Shown here in pieces: positions 38,510 through 47,692 of a stretch of DNA of 64,000 nucleotides. Under the pieces are notes generated by a model, which worked only from the letters and a program-made list of their open reading frames with translations, did not search any database and was not told the origin of the DNA. The DNA comes from an uncultured Eubacteriales bacterium. GTDB lineage: Bacteria > Bacillota > Clostridia > Oscillospirales > Acutalibacteraceae. Where the stretch lies: positions 33,303-97,302 of the forward strand of contig CABUHY010000007.1 in the NCBI GenBank assembly GCA_902491475.1, in the 5' to 3' direction. How positions within the stretch are numbered: position 1 is the stretch's first letter; each line of letters opens with the position of its first letter. Made by a program: the position numbers and the translations under genes.

Positions 38510-40648
38510 TCAGAAAAGGTCGGTCTTTTCGATTTTCTTATTGAAGAACTTGATGGGCTTTTTGAAGACAAATCTGAAGAACAGACCTACTACCAATGCG
38601 ATTATAATGTATGCGCAAAGTTTTACAAGGTCCATCCAATAATCGTTTTCCCATGTTCCGCATACACATTCTCTCATTGCATTGATTACGAATGTGAACG
38701 GGAGATACGGATGGATTGCTCTGAAGAACGCCGGTGTTACATCAATCGGGAATGTACCGCCCGAGCCACCGAGCTGAACTACAAGTAGGATAACCGCTAC
38801 CGCCTTACCTATGTCGCCGAACGCCGCTACAAGCGAGTACATAAACAGCGAGAACACAAGCGAAGCAAAGCAGCCCGCAAGTATGAACAAACCGGGGTTA
38901 TAGCACTGAATCTTCAGGAAGTACAAATCGCCCAAACAGATGATAAGGCTCTGTACAAGTCCGAAGCTCATAAATGTCAAGCCTCTGCCGAAGAATTCCT
39001 GCGAGGAAGTGATATTGCCCAATTCCTTTTTATGCTTAACATTCGGGTTGACTACCGCAATAAGGATTATTGCGCCGACCCAGATTGCAAGCGTTGTATA
39101 GAACGGAGCCATTGCCGAACCGTAGTTGTCAATGCCGTAAATCTTATCTGTATTGACCGTAACGGGAGAAGCAAGGAAGCTGCCGAGCTGATTTCCGTTG
39201 TTTACGGACAGGTTGTATATTACATTGAACAGCTCCGTGTCGGTAAGACCCGCAACCTTGCCGTCAACAATATCAAGCTGTGCGATAAAGCCGTCGAGCA
39301 TTGAGGAAAGAGCGGAGAACATTGTCGAGCCTGCGCTTATCGAGGTGCTCAACGAGTTTGAAAGGTCCTTGAACTCGTCGCTGCTGCCGACTTTTTCAAT
39401 GATATTCGAAACATCGCCCATAACCTCCAACAAGGAGTCGATAGCCTTGCTCAAAGCGGGTTTAACGGTATTTGTATAGCCCGAATTGAGTCCGTCAAGC
39501 GTGGAAGCGATAGACTTCAACGAATTGGTTACTTCGGAAACATCATTCTGATTTGCGCCTGTCGAGATTATCGTTGTGAGCCTGTTGTCAAGTTGAGTAA
39601 GGCTGTTTTTCGCTTCGGTAAGTGAAGTTATGAGCTTATCCAAGCCGTCAACGGGTGTTTCAAGAGAGTCTCTGATGGATTCAAGGGTTGAGATAAACAG
39701 CGAAAGCTTCTGATTTACATCCTTAACGGAAGCCTGAACCGTTTTAAGACCTGCGGTTGTTGCATTGTTGGCAACATCGTTTATCTCGGTAATCGAGTTT
39801 GCCGCAGAAATCAAGGTTGAGGAGGACTGTGTAATAACAGAGCCCATAGCGTCCGTAACGCCGTCAACGGCAACTCTCGTCACCTGTATCGCCTCGTTGG
39901 TGTTCTTGATAGCGCTGTCAACATTGTTCATCAAATGGTTGAGATTTGTCTGTGAAAGCGAGCTGTCAAGCTTTTCAAGCTCCTGCATAATCGTGTCGAA
40001 GCTCTGCAAGGTCGCCTGCAAGCCTACAACATTGTTCTTTACGACCTCAATTCCCGTCGTAATCTTCTTAACGGTTGAATCGGAACCGTTGTTTGCGTCA
40101 ACAACCACAACGCCCAAAACCTGGTTTATTACATCGACAACGGTCTGTACAAAGGACTCGTTGACCTCTGTCTGTACGGTCTGAACGACCTTGTCGGTAA
40201 TCTTTGTGGCTATGGCGTTTTTCTTTTCATTAGCATAATATGTAATCTGCGGCAGTGTAAATTCCGCGGACACAATACTTGTAAGCGATTCGCTGAAATC
40301 CGCAGGGACTTCGATTGCGGCATAATACTTGCCTGCCTTTACGCCGTATATGCCGTCCTCTTTGGAAACAAACTGCCAGTTGATGGTGTCGTTTGAGGAA
40401 AGGTTTTCCTTTATCTGCTCGCCGACATTGACCTCAATATCCTGGAACTTTGTTCCCTTATCCTCGATAATAACGGCAACCTGCATATTGCCCGTGCTCT
40501 GCTTGCCGTACGGGTCCCAGTTTGCATAAATGTTGAACCACGCATAAAGCGACGGCAACACAAGAATACCCACCGCCAAGATGATTGCCATACTGTTTGT
40601 AAAAATCTTTTTTAAGTCTCGGGTATATATCTTAAAAATGTTTTTCAT
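38510..40648 (-). CDS. YhgE/Pip-domain membrane protein
   Basis: 712 aa. An N-terminal helix (about 18-37) is followed by the family signature LPSLYAWFNIYANWDPYG. A large extracytoplasmic region (about 40-500) has a long Ser/Thr/Asn-rich coiled-coil-like stretch, and a C-terminal block of five to six membrane helices (about 515-700) resembles ABC-2-type permeases. The family includes the phage-infection protein Pip and export-associated proteins such as YhgE and EsaA; the exact role is unclear. The start overlaps the stop of the preceding gene (TAATG), so the pair is coupled. Confidence 0.9.
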   Translation of the reverse strand: MKNIFKIYTRDLKKIFTNSMAIILAVGILVLPSLYAWFNIYANWDPYGKQSTGNMQVAVIIEDKGTKFQDIEVNVGEQIKENLSSNDTINWQFVSKEDGIYGVKAGKYYAAIEVPADFSESLTSIVSAEFTLPQITYYANEKKNAIATKITDKVVQTVQTEVNESFVQTVVDVINQVLGVVVVDANNGSDSTVKKITTGIEVVKNNVVGLQATLQSFDTIMQELEKLDSSLSQTNLNHLMNNVDSAIKNTNEAIQVTRVAVDGVTDAMGSVITQSSSTLISAANSITEINDVANNATTAGLKTVQASVKDVNQKLSLFISTLESIRDSLETPVDGLDKLITSLTEAKNSLTQLDNRLTTIISTGANQNDVSEVTNSLKSIASTLDGLNSGYTNTVKPALSKAIDSLLEVMGDVSNIIEKVGSSDEFKDLSNSLSTSISAGSTMFSALSSMLDGFIAQLDIVDGKVAGLTDTELFNVIYNLSVNNGNQLGSFLASPVTVNTDKIYGIDNYGSAMAPFYTTLAIWVGAIILIAVVNPNVKHKKELGNITSSQEFFGRGLTFMSFGLVQSLIICLGDLYFLKIQCYNPGLFILAGCFASLVFSLFMYSLVAAFGDIGKAVAVILLVVQLGGSGGTFPIDVTPAFFRAIHPYLPFTFVINAMRECVCGTWENDYWMDLVKLCAYIIIALVVGLFFRFVFKKPIKFFNKKIEKTDLF

Positions 40649-41115
40649 TACTCATCCTCCTCGTCGTCTTCCTCATCTTCTTCGTCATCGTCGTCATTGA
40701 AAATGTCGTACTCTCCGTATTCCAGCATATCGTCGTCTTTGAGATACGGTATGACCTTATCCTCAACCAAATATCTTATGTAATCAAGGAACAGGAACAC
40801 TGTTACCAAAAAGAATATAAGGAAAATCCATATAGCCAGCATCTGCATATGGCGTCCCGTGGCTTTGCCGAGCGCCGCCAAAAGCACCGAAAGAACCGTA
40901 AATACAACGGCGGTTATAATCTTTCCTTTATTGTACTTTTTACGACCCGTTTCATAGGTCTTGAGAAGCTTATCTTTTATAAACAAATATTTCTTTGCAT
41001 ATTTTTCTTCATCGGTAAGTTCGGGTTCCGACTCTGCCGTGCGAAAAACGCAAACCTTGTCGTTTGCTTCCTCACGGATTACTCCATCATTTTTTTCTTT
41101 GAAGTTTTCATCCAT
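40648..41115 (-). CDS. Two-span membrane protein with a strongly acidic C-terminus
   Basis: 155 aa. A cytoplasmic charged N-terminus (1-65) is followed by two membrane helices (about 70-88 and 93-113) and a C-terminus ending in a run of Asp/Glu (from about residue 140). Family not recognised. It overlaps the YhgE gene and is upstream of it, so it may be a partner of that membrane protein. Confidence 0.7.
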   Translation of the reverse strand: MDENFKEKNDGVIREEANDKVCVFRTAESEPELTDEEKYAKKYLFIKDKLLKTYETGRKKYNKGKIITAVVFTVLSVLLAALGKATGRHMQMLAIWIFLIFFLVTVFLFLDYIRYLVEDKVIPYLKDDDMLEYGEYDIFNDDDDEEDEEDDEEDE

Positions 41116-41263
41116 AAAATGTCGCCTCTTTCACAGTACAGTATTATATCAATTTATTTTACTGTTTTCAATAGTTATTAGAAAAATGTCTAATAAACAG
41201 TTTCTGTAAATGTGTGGAAAAAGTGTCTGCTTCAGCGGATAATTTCTACCGCTTATCAGCAAA

Positions 41264-42154
41264 TTAAATGTCACAAATCGCTTTTAACAGTTTTTTGCTT
41301 CTGTATATCAAATAGCCAACGCCTATTTTACCGAGGGATTTATACCACAGCAATTCATTGAACAGCGCATACATTTCAACTTTAGTATCACAGTTTTTTG
41401 AGGTCTTTACCTTGCTTTTATAAATATCATATAAATGCAGATTTTTGCCGTACCCTACCGTCAATGTAAACAGTTCATATTCGGGCTCCGTCCACATAAC
41501 ATTGAACGGGTCAATAACACCGCTTAACGACATTGTTTTTGTGTCGACGATAAAATTCGGCAACCAATAATCGCCGTGCGTAAGCGTAGCCTCTCCCGAG
41601 TTTTCAATTATCCTGTCAAGCTTTTTATAGGCTTCATTTACTGCTTGCTTTACGATTTTGGGAACATCCGAATTGTCGGTAAAGTCAACAATTTCTTTTG
41701 CAAAAGCACTGTAATACTCATACCAAGTATCATAATCCGCTTTATCTATCGGTCCGTATTTTTCATTATGTACAGAATGAATTTTTATCAGATTATCGAC
41801 AATCTCATTGGCAAGTTTTTTCTTATTCGGTCTGAACATCAACGATTTTCGGCTTGCCTGCGTACCCTCAATCAGTTCCATTGCCAACACGCCTTTTCCG
41901 TCGATTTCCTCTGCGAAATACAGCTTTGGAAGCTTACAGTCAACCCTGCTTTGAATAAAATCAATTCTATTGTATTCATCAATCACAAGGCTCGGATAAT
42001 CGCTTATTTTCACAGCCAAGCAATACGGATATGAGTCCAAATCAACTCTGTACACGCTTGCGCTTGCACCTTTGCCCAATAAAGAGACCTTAACTGCTTT
42101 GCAATTCATTTTTTGCTCTGTAAGAGATATTATTTTAGTGTTCATATTATTCAA
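41264..42154 (-). CDS. Aminoglycoside/choline-type phosphotransferase family protein
   Basis: 296 aa. The kinase-like fold is indicated by the nucleotide-binding GKGASASVYRV and LAVKIS segments, the hinge-like LAMELIEGTQAS, the catalytic Brenner motif LTHGDYWLPNFIVD and the following SGVIDPFNV, in which Asp of IDPF occupies the DFG-like metal position. APH/fructosamine-kinase relatives phosphorylate antibiotics, sugars or choline; the substrate cannot be told, and a resistance role is not supported by context. The gene appears monocistronic. Confidence 0.8.
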   Translation of the reverse strand: MNNMNTKIISLTEQKMNCKAVKVSLLGKGASASVYRVDLDSYPYCLAVKISDYPSLVIDEYNRIDFIQSRVDCKLPKLYFAEEIDGKGVLAMELIEGTQASRKSLMFRPNKKKLANEIVDNLIKIHSVHNEKYGPIDKADYDTWYEYYSAFAKEIVDFTDNSDVPKIVKQAVNEAYKKLDRIIENSGEATLTHGDYWLPNFIVDTKTMSLSGVIDPFNVMWTEPEYELFTLTVGYGKNLHLYDIYKSKVKTSKNCDTKVEMYALFNELLWYKSLGKIGVGYLIYRSKKLLKAICDI

Positions 42155-42186
42155 CTCATTTTACATTAAACAGTATTTACTAAAAA

Positions 42187-42214
42187 CACGGGGCAGTTAA
42201 ATTACTGCCCCGTG
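42187..42214 (-). terminator. Terminator after hypA
   Basis: CACGGGGCAGT (42187-42197) and ACTGCCCCGTG (42204-42214) form an 11-bp perfect stem. The minus-strand tail is TTTTTAG. Confidence 0.92.
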
Positions 42215-42230
42215 CAGGTTATGAGAATGG

Positions 42231-42575
42231 CTATGTTACCTCTATCTCTTTGATATTGAATTCGTTGCCCTTAATGAGATATGTCCTTTCGCTGCCGCAG
42301 TGCGGACATATTTTACCGTATTGCACGGTGGGATATGTCTTTCGGCAGTCCTCGCAATAGGTTATCGCGTCAATGCGTTCAACACGCAATTCGCAGTCGG
42401 TAAGTATCTCGTGCTTTTTAACCGCCCAATTCCAACAGTCTATAAGATACTCGGGAATGACGGTAGATACCTCGCCGACCTCGAGCGTAACGCTGTGAAC
42501 ATGCTCAACATTATTCTCTTCGGCTACCTTTTTCACATCGTCGATAACATAGAATACTACGCCGAGTTCGTGCAT
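42231..42575 (-). CDS. hypA: Hydrogenase/urease nickel metallochaperone HypA
   Basis: 114 aa, standard length. The mature N-terminus MHE provides the nickel site (His2). The zinc site is two Cys pairs, CEDC and CPHC, at about residues 73-93. HypA delivers Ni2+ with HypB to Ni enzymes. It starts 11 bp after the large flavoprotein gene and lies in the divergent module whose other arm ends in hypB. No other maturation genes (hypC-F) or hydrogenase subunits occur in the window. Confidence 0.92.
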   Translation of the reverse strand: MHELGVVFYVIDDVKKVAEENNVEHVHSVTLEVGEVSTVIPEYLIDCWNWAVKKHEILTDCELRVERIDAITYCEDCRKTYPTVQYGKICPHCGSERTYLIKGNEFNIKEIEVT

Positions 42576-42585
42576 ATTTTACCTC

Positions 42586-45486
42586 TTAGTGCTTGCCTGT
42601 ATCCTTGCCGATAGACTCACGGAATTCGGTGTATTTCTTCTCGTATTCCTTGACCTCTTTCGGTATCTTCTTAATTGCAAGCTTTGCGACATTACCCGCA
42701 AAGTAGGGCAAAATGTGCTTCATCTTATCCTCTGCGACAACCATCTTTGACGCTTCGGGATGGTCTCTGTGAAGCTTGATAGCGTCGAATTCGCATTTCG
42801 TGGTGCATATACCGCAGCCGAGGCATCTGTTCGGGTCAACGACCGACGCGCCGCAGCCGAGGCAACGGGCGGTCTCAATCTTAACCTGCTCCTCGGTAAG
42901 CGTCTTGTGAGCATCTCTGAACGACATCTTACGGTCAATGCTTTCGTCCGTTCCCGCCTCCTGGCGTGAGGAATTGTCGTAGCTGTCGATAACGATATTG
43001 TCCTTATCAAGCTCAATGAAATCTCTACGGTTTCTGCCTATTGTAAGGCTTGCATGCGGATGAACATATCTGTGGAGAGATTCCGCCGCGCACTTGCCCG
43101 CTTCGATAGCATTGATTACAAATTTCGGCCCCGTATAAACATCGCCGCCGACGAAAATATCGGGCTGAGCGGTCTGGAAGGTAAGTCCGTCCGCAACGGG
43201 ATAATTGCCGTGCCAGAATTCAACCTTTTCGCCCTCGAGCATCTTGCCCCAATCGATTGCCTGACCGATTGCGTATATAACTCTGTCGGCTTTGATTTCC
43301 ATAGTCTCGTTTTCGTCATATTCGGGCGAGAACTTCTTGGTAACGGGGTCTATGGTGCGTGTGCACTTCTTGAAAACGACCGCTTTGACATTGCCGTTTT
43401 CGTCCTTTTTAATCTCTTTCGGTCCCCAGCTGTTGCAGATTTCAATATTTTCTTCAAGCGTTTCGGAAACCTCCTCGTTTGAAGCGGGCATAGTGTCTCT
43501 CGACTCAAGGCATACCATTGAAACCTTGTTTGCGCCGAAGCGATGAGCTGTTCTCGCACAGTCAACCGCAACATTACCGCCGCCTATTACAACGACATCG
43601 CCGTCTATCTTCTGCTGCTGATTTTCCGTTGCGGAATGTAAGAAATCGACCGCAATATCAATTCCCTTAGCGTCCTCGCCGTCAACGCCTGCCATTCTGC
43701 CGCCCTGGCAGCCGATAGCAATATAGAACGCCTCGAAGCCCTGCTTACGCAACTCGTCAAGAGTAATATCCTTGCCGACTTCAACGCCGCATTTAATCTC
43801 AACGCCGAGCTCCTTTATAACATCGATTTCGGCGTCGATAACATCCTTTTCAAGCTTGTATGACGGAATACCGTATCTCATCATACCGCCGGGCTTTTCG
43901 TGCTTTTCAAACACGGTCGGCTTATATCCCTTTGTTGCAAGGTAATAAGCGCACGAAAGACCTGCGGGGCCTGCGCCGATAATTGCGATTTTCTGCTCCC
44001 ACCGGTCGTATCTGTTTGAAGCGATTACCACCTCGGGAACATATCTTGTCTCCGCTTTCAAATCCTGCTCGGCAATAAACTTTTTAACGGCGTCGATTGA
44101 AACCGCTCTGTCGATTGTGCCTCTTGTGCAGGCGTCCTCGCACTTGTGGTTACATACTCTGCCGCAGATTGCCGGGAACGGGTTGTCCTTTTTAATAAGT
44201 GCAAGAGCGTCCTTGTATCTGCCCTGCGCCGCCATTTTAAGGTAGCCCTGAACGGCTATATGTGCGGGGCAAGCCGTCTTACACGGTGCCGTACCCGTAT
44301 CGTAACAGTTAATTCTGTTGTTGTCTCTGTAATCCTCGTCCCACTTGTCCTCTTTCCAGTTAAGATATTCTTTAAGAGACGACTGCTCGGGGAGAGTTCT
44401 CCTCGGGTAAACAACCTCGCCCTGCTTTGTGCAAAGCTTCTGTCCGAGTCTTACCGCACCTGCCGGGCAATACTCAACGCACTTGCCGCAGGCAACGCAC
44501 TTTTCGGGCTCAACCTTTGCGGTATAAGCCGAGCGTGAAAGGTTGGGCGTATTGAAAAGCTGTGAAGTTCTCAAGGCGTTACAGATGTTTACATTACAGT
44601 TACAGATGCCGAAAACCTTGTTGTCGCCGTCGATATTTGTAATCTGATGAACGAAGCCGTTTTTCTCTGCGTTGCGGAGAATTTCCATAGCCTCATCATA
44701 TGTAATGTCATGACCCTTATGTGTTTCACGGCAATAATCGGCAAAGTCGCCCACGCCGATACACCAGCCGTAATCGTCGTCGGCACAGCCCTCGTCAAGA
44801 GCCGCACGGGAAGCACGGCAGGAACAGCGGGCAACACCTATATGACCCTCGTACTTTTTGAGCCAATAGGAAAGCTGTTCTATATCCATAACTCCGTTTT
44901 CCATTGAAATTGCCTTTTCAACGGGGATAACATGCATACCTACGCCTGAGCCGCCGGGAGGAACCATATGGGTAATTCCCGCAAGCGGAACAAAGGTCAT
45001 TCTCTCAAAGAACGAAGCAAGCTCGGGATGGTCGATAAGTCTCTGGTTTATACCGTCGGGCGGAAGCTCGTGAATATTGAGAAGCTCTGCGGAACCCGGT
45101 ACGAACAGGGGCAGGATATATCTTCTCTCGCTCTGCGGAGCGGTTCTGCCGTTGTGGTCGTAATGATAGCCGTAATCGTACTCCAATATTCCGACATAGC
45201 TCAGCTCGTCAAGCAGTTCCTGAACCTTTTCCCTTGTGAACTGCTGATTTTTGTTTGCGATTTCCTCGAATGTCATAGGCTTGCGCAATTCCATCGACAG
45301 GACAATATCGCACATATCATCCGTCAAAATTTCCGCAAGGCCCCAATACTCTGCGTCATTTGAGGTAACGCCCTTTAATTTGTGGTCGATAACATCGGTA
45401 ATTTTTCTGCCGACTGCCGCAACCTTCGGGCGCGGATTGTCAACGCCTAAACTCGGCGGAGTGACATATTCGTATCTTTTAGGCAT
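42586..45486 (-). CDS. Multidomain Fe-S flavoprotein (GltD-like oxidoreductase) with an N-terminal extension
   Basis: 966 aa from the ATG at 45486 (AAGGAG 9 bp upstream); an ATG at 45519 has weaker support. Residues about 50-110 look like a winged-helix-type segment (EEIANKNQQFTREKVQELLD). A Cys-rich region follows (CSC, CADDDYGWC, CNCNVNIC), then a ferredoxin-type CVACGKCVEYC (about 330-340). Next come the GltD-type N-terminal Fe-S helical domain (CKTAC, ICGRVCNHKCEDAC), FAD GAGPAG (about 504-509), NAD(P) GGGNVAVDCAR, and a C-terminal 2[4Fe-4S] motif (CLGCGICTTKC). It likely moves electrons between NAD(P)H and an unknown acceptor. The extension makes it much larger than GltD (about 470 aa). 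Confidence 0.85.
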   Translation of the reverse strand: MPKRYEYVTPPSLGVDNPRPKVAAVGRKITDVIDHKLKGVTSNDAEYWGLAEILTDDMCDIVLSMELRKPMTFEEIANKNQQFTREKVQELLDELSYVGILEYDYGYHYDHNGRTAPQSERRYILPLFVPGSAELLNIHELPPDGINQRLIDHPELASFFERMTFVPLAGITHMVPPGGSGVGMHVIPVEKAISMENGVMDIEQLSYWLKKYEGHIGVARCSCRASRAALDEGCADDDYGWCIGVGDFADYCRETHKGHDITYDEAMEILRNAEKNGFVHQITNIDGDNKVFGICNCNVNICNALRTSQLFNTPNLSRSAYTAKVEPEKCVACGKCVEYCPAGAVRLGQKLCTKQGEVVYPRRTLPEQSSLKEYLNWKEDKWDEDYRDNNRINCYDTGTAPCKTACPAHIAVQGYLKMAAQGRYKDALALIKKDNPFPAICGRVCNHKCEDACTRGTIDRAVSIDAVKKFIAEQDLKAETRYVPEVVIASNRYDRWEQKIAIIGAGPAGLSCAYYLATKGYKPTVFEKHEKPGGMMRYGIPSYKLEKDVIDAEIDVIKELGVEIKCGVEVGKDITLDELRKQGFEAFYIAIGCQGGRMAGVDGEDAKGIDIAVDFLHSATENQQQKIDGDVVVIGGGNVAVDCARTAHRFGANKVSMVCLESRDTMPASNEEVSETLEENIEICNSWGPKEIKKDENGNVKAVVFKKCTRTIDPVTKKFSPEYDENETMEIKADRVIYAIGQAIDWGKMLEGEKVEFWHGNYPVADGLTFQTAQPDIFVGGDVYTGPKFVINAIEAGKCAAESLHRYVHPHASLTIGRNRRDFIELDKDNIVIDSYDNSSRQEAGTDESIDRKMSFRDAHKTLTEEQVKIETARCLGCGASVVDPNRCLGCGICTTKCEFDAIKLHRDHPEASKMVVAEDKMKHILPYFAGNVAKLAIKKIPKEVKEYEKKYTEFRESIGKDTGKH

Positions 45487-45652
45487 AACATAATTCTCCT
45501 TAAAATATTGGTTAATCATATTTTATAATTTTCCTCAACAAAAGTCAATCAACTTTTATAAAGATTGTTTATTGACTATTGCTTTTTTTGGTGCTACTAT
45601 AATTTCAGACAGCAAAATGTCGAAATTTGTATATTTTGAGGAGGATAATAAG

Positions 45653-46705
45653 ATGTTGTTTCACATTTACGGCGACGCATCTATAACTCAGCTTCTCGGT
45701 TGGGTAATGGCGTTCGTCGGTCTTATTGTTTTGAACGAAATCGCACGCCGCAGTAAAGCAGGCGGAATTTTCTGCTTTATTGCCGTACCCGTTGTGCTGA
45801 CCGTTTACTTTATTGCTATCGCAATCGGAGTCAAGAACGGTGCGGAATGGGCACTCAACAACCCGACCTACCTTCATATGAACGGCTGGTTCCATTATGC
45901 TAAGCTCTATGCAGCAACAATCGGCTGTATCGGCTTTATGTTCCTTAAATATAAATGGGGCATCGGCAAAACGGAATGGTTCAAGGTATTCCCGTTCCTT
46001 ATCGTTGCTATCAACATTCTTATCGCAGTAGCTTCCGACTTTGAGTCGGCTATCAAGGGCGCAAATGCAATCGCAGAGACAGGCTCCGCTTGGTGGTACT
46101 CAAACGAGGGTATTTGGCTTTACGGCGGTTGGTGGAACTGGGTAAACGGTATCGCAGGCATCATCAACATTCTTTGTATGACAGGCTGGTGGGGCATCTA
46201 TCAGTCAAAGGACAAGAAGGATATGCTTTGGCCCGATATGACTTGGTGCTACATTCTCGCTTACGATGTATGGAACTTTGAATATACATATAACAACCTT
46301 CCGACCCACAGCTGGTACTGCGGTCTTGCGCTTCTTCTTGCCCCGACCTTCGCAAACGCTTTCTGGAACAAGGGCGGTTGGATTCAGAACCGTGCAAACA
46401 CACTTGCAATTTGGTGTATGTTCGCTCAGATAGTTCCGCAGTTTATGCTCAGCGACAAGTTCGCGGTTTATTCATCGGTATATCCCGAGGGCTATGTTAT
46501 GAACGCAGCTGCCGCTCCCACAAGCGCAGACCCCAAGGCTCAGGGCGTTATCGCAATTCTCGCTCTTGTAATAAATGTTGTTGTCTTTGCGGCTATCATA
46601 AAACGCTCGGTTGAGACAAAGACTAATCCTTATAAGCATGAAATCTTCACAAATCAGAAGGATTACAAGCTTGCACTCGAAAGAGCTGCCGTTGAAAACA
46701 AATAA
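45653..46705 (+). CDS. DUF5692-type polytopic membrane protein
   Basis: 350 aa from the ATG at 45653 behind GAGGAGG; an earlier in-frame codon at 45572 lies in the promoter region. About nine membrane helices, unusually rich in Trp (SAWWYSNEGIWLYGGWWNWV), with conserved-looking WPDMTWCYILAYDVWNFEYTY. I assign it to DUF5692 from memory of the family's Trp-rich pattern and its frequent placement beside hypB in Clostridia. Function is unknown; metal or small-molecule transport, or electron transfer at the membrane, are conceivable. hypB follows after 24 bp. Confidence 0.72.
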   Translation: MLFHIYGDASITQLLGWVMAFVGLIVLNEIARRSKAGGIFCFIAVPVVLTVYFIAIAIGVKNGAEWALNNPTYLHMNGWFHYAKLYAATIGCIGFMFLKYKWGIGKTEWFKVFPFLIVAINILIAVASDFESAIKGANAIAETGSAWWYSNEGIWLYGGWWNWVNGIAGIINILCMTGWWGIYQSKDKKDMLWPDMTWCYILAYDVWNFEYTYNNLPTHSWYCGLALLLAPTFANAFWNKGGWIQNRANTLAIWCMFAQIVPQFMLSDKFAVYSSVYPEGYVMNAAAAPTSADPKAQGVIAILALVINVVVFAAIIKRSVETKTNPYKHEIFTNQKDYKLALERAAVENK

Positions 46706-46729
46706 GCATTTCACTAAAGAAGAGGTATT

Positions 46730-47398
46730 ATGAACGATTATAAAGTAATTGAAATCAAACGCTCTGTATTTGAGAACAATGACAGAGAGGCGGACAAGGT
46801 AAGAGAGCAGTTGAAAAAGGACAGAACCTTTCTCTTAAACCTTATGTCCTCGCCCGGAAGCGGCAAAACCACAACATTGAAGCAGACTATTGCCGCATTG
46901 AAGGACGAATATAAAATCGGCGTTATGGAGGCTGATATTGACAGCGATGTTGACGCAAAGACGATTGCCGAAACGGGAGCTAAATCAATCCAGCTTCACA
47001 CGGGCGGTATGTGCCATCTTGACGCAGGTATGACAAAGCAGGGACTTGACAGCTTCGGTGCGGACGAATTTGATTTCGTTGTACTCGAAAATGTAGGCAA
47101 CCTTGTGTGCCCTGCCGAATTTGACACGGGTGCGAGCAAAAACGCAATGATTTTATCAGTCCCCGAGGGAGACGACAAACCGTTAAAATACCCCTTGATG
47201 TTTACCGTCAGCGACTGCGTGCTTATCAACAAGATAGATACCAAAAGCGTATTTGATTTTGACGATAAGGCGGTTGTTGAACGCATTAAAAAGTTAAATC
47301 CGAACTGCGAGATTTTCTTTATCAGCGCAAAGACCGGCGAGGGAATCGAAAACTGGACCGATTGGCTGAGAAAGCAGATTAACGCTTGGAATAACTGA
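46730..47398 (+). CDS. hypB: Nickel-incorporation GTPase HypB
   Basis: 222 aa. The SIMIBI-class GTPase inserts Ni2+ with HypA. Walker A is SSPGSGKTTTL (about 40-50); EADIDSDVDA, HTGGMCHLDA and LENVGNLVCPAEFD are characteristic, with the metal-site Cys/His in GMCH and the NKID base-specificity motif. The N-terminal CXXCGC nickel motif and His-rich storage region of some HypB proteins are absent. It follows the DUF5692 gene behind AGAGG and ends before a strong terminator. Confidence 0.93.
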   Translation: MNDYKVIEIKRSVFENNDREADKVREQLKKDRTFLLNLMSSPGSGKTTTLKQTIAALKDEYKIGVMEADIDSDVDAKTIAETGAKSIQLHTGGMCHLDAGMTKQGLDSFGADEFDFVVLENVGNLVCPAEFDTGASKNAMILSVPEGDDKPLKYPLMFTVSDCVLINKIDTKSVFDFDDKAVVERIKKLNPNCEIFFISAKTGEGIENWTDWLRKQINAWNN

Positions 47399-47413
47399 TA
47401 AAAAGAACAAACG

Positions 47414-47450
47414 CAAAGGCAGAGTTTTTATAACTCTGCCTTTGTTTTTT
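47414..47450 (+). terminator. hypB terminator
   Basis: CAAAGGCAGAGTT (47414-47426) pairs with AACTCTGCCTTTG (47432-47444), followed by TTTTTT. Confidence 0.93.
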
Positions 47451-47467
47451 GTGTAAATTTAACCACA

Positions 47468-47543
47468 CCGTAGGGACAGGGCTTACCCCTGTCCCTACGG
47501 CAATTCGATATTTATTAGCGGCGGGAGCAAGCCCCCGCCCTAC
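47468..47543. repeat. Families A and D side by side
   Basis: Family A here is a perfect palindrome, CCGTAGGGACAGGG-CTTAC-CCCTGTCCCTACGG (47468-47500). Family D follows at 47518-47543. Confidence 0.9.
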
Positions 47544-47553
47544 CCATCACAAT

Positions 47554-47654
47554 CAATGCGAAGCATTGTATATAATCAACCGCAGGTTGCATATCATCAA
47601 GCTTTGCTTGTATATCATCAATTTTAATTGCATATCACCACCGCTTTTGCGGTG
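47554..47654. repeat. Array of five hairpins with different stems and a conserved linker
   Basis: Hairpins CAATGC-GAA-GCATTG (47554), CAACC-GCA-GGTTG (47577), CAAGC-TTT-GCTTG (47598), CAATT-TT-AATTG (47619) and CACCGC-TTTT-GCGGTG (47639) are separated by the 8-bp linker YATATMAY (consensus CATATCAT). Periods are 23, 21, 21 and 20 bp. Every stem starts CA and ends TG, but the inner arm bases differ while staying complementary. It is followed by a partial family E copy (47655-47700). Confidence 0.85.
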
Positions 47655-47692
47655 CATTTTTCACTCGCCCGCAAGGGCGCTGCACCCGCAAT

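Noticed and set aside
41264..42154. Antibiotic resistance gene (aminoglycoside phosphotransferase)
   Set aside because: Only the general kinase-like fold is supported; there is no mobile context or close match to a known resistance enzyme that I can see.
42187..47450. Standard NiFe-hydrogenase maturation cluster
   Set aside because: Only hypA and hypB are present; hypC, hypD, hypE, hypF and hydrogenase subunits are absent from the window.
47554..47654. CRISPR-like spacing of short repeats
   Set aside because: The repeated element is only an 8-bp linker with a 20-23 bp period, the 'spacers' are self-complementary hairpins, and no cas gene is near.
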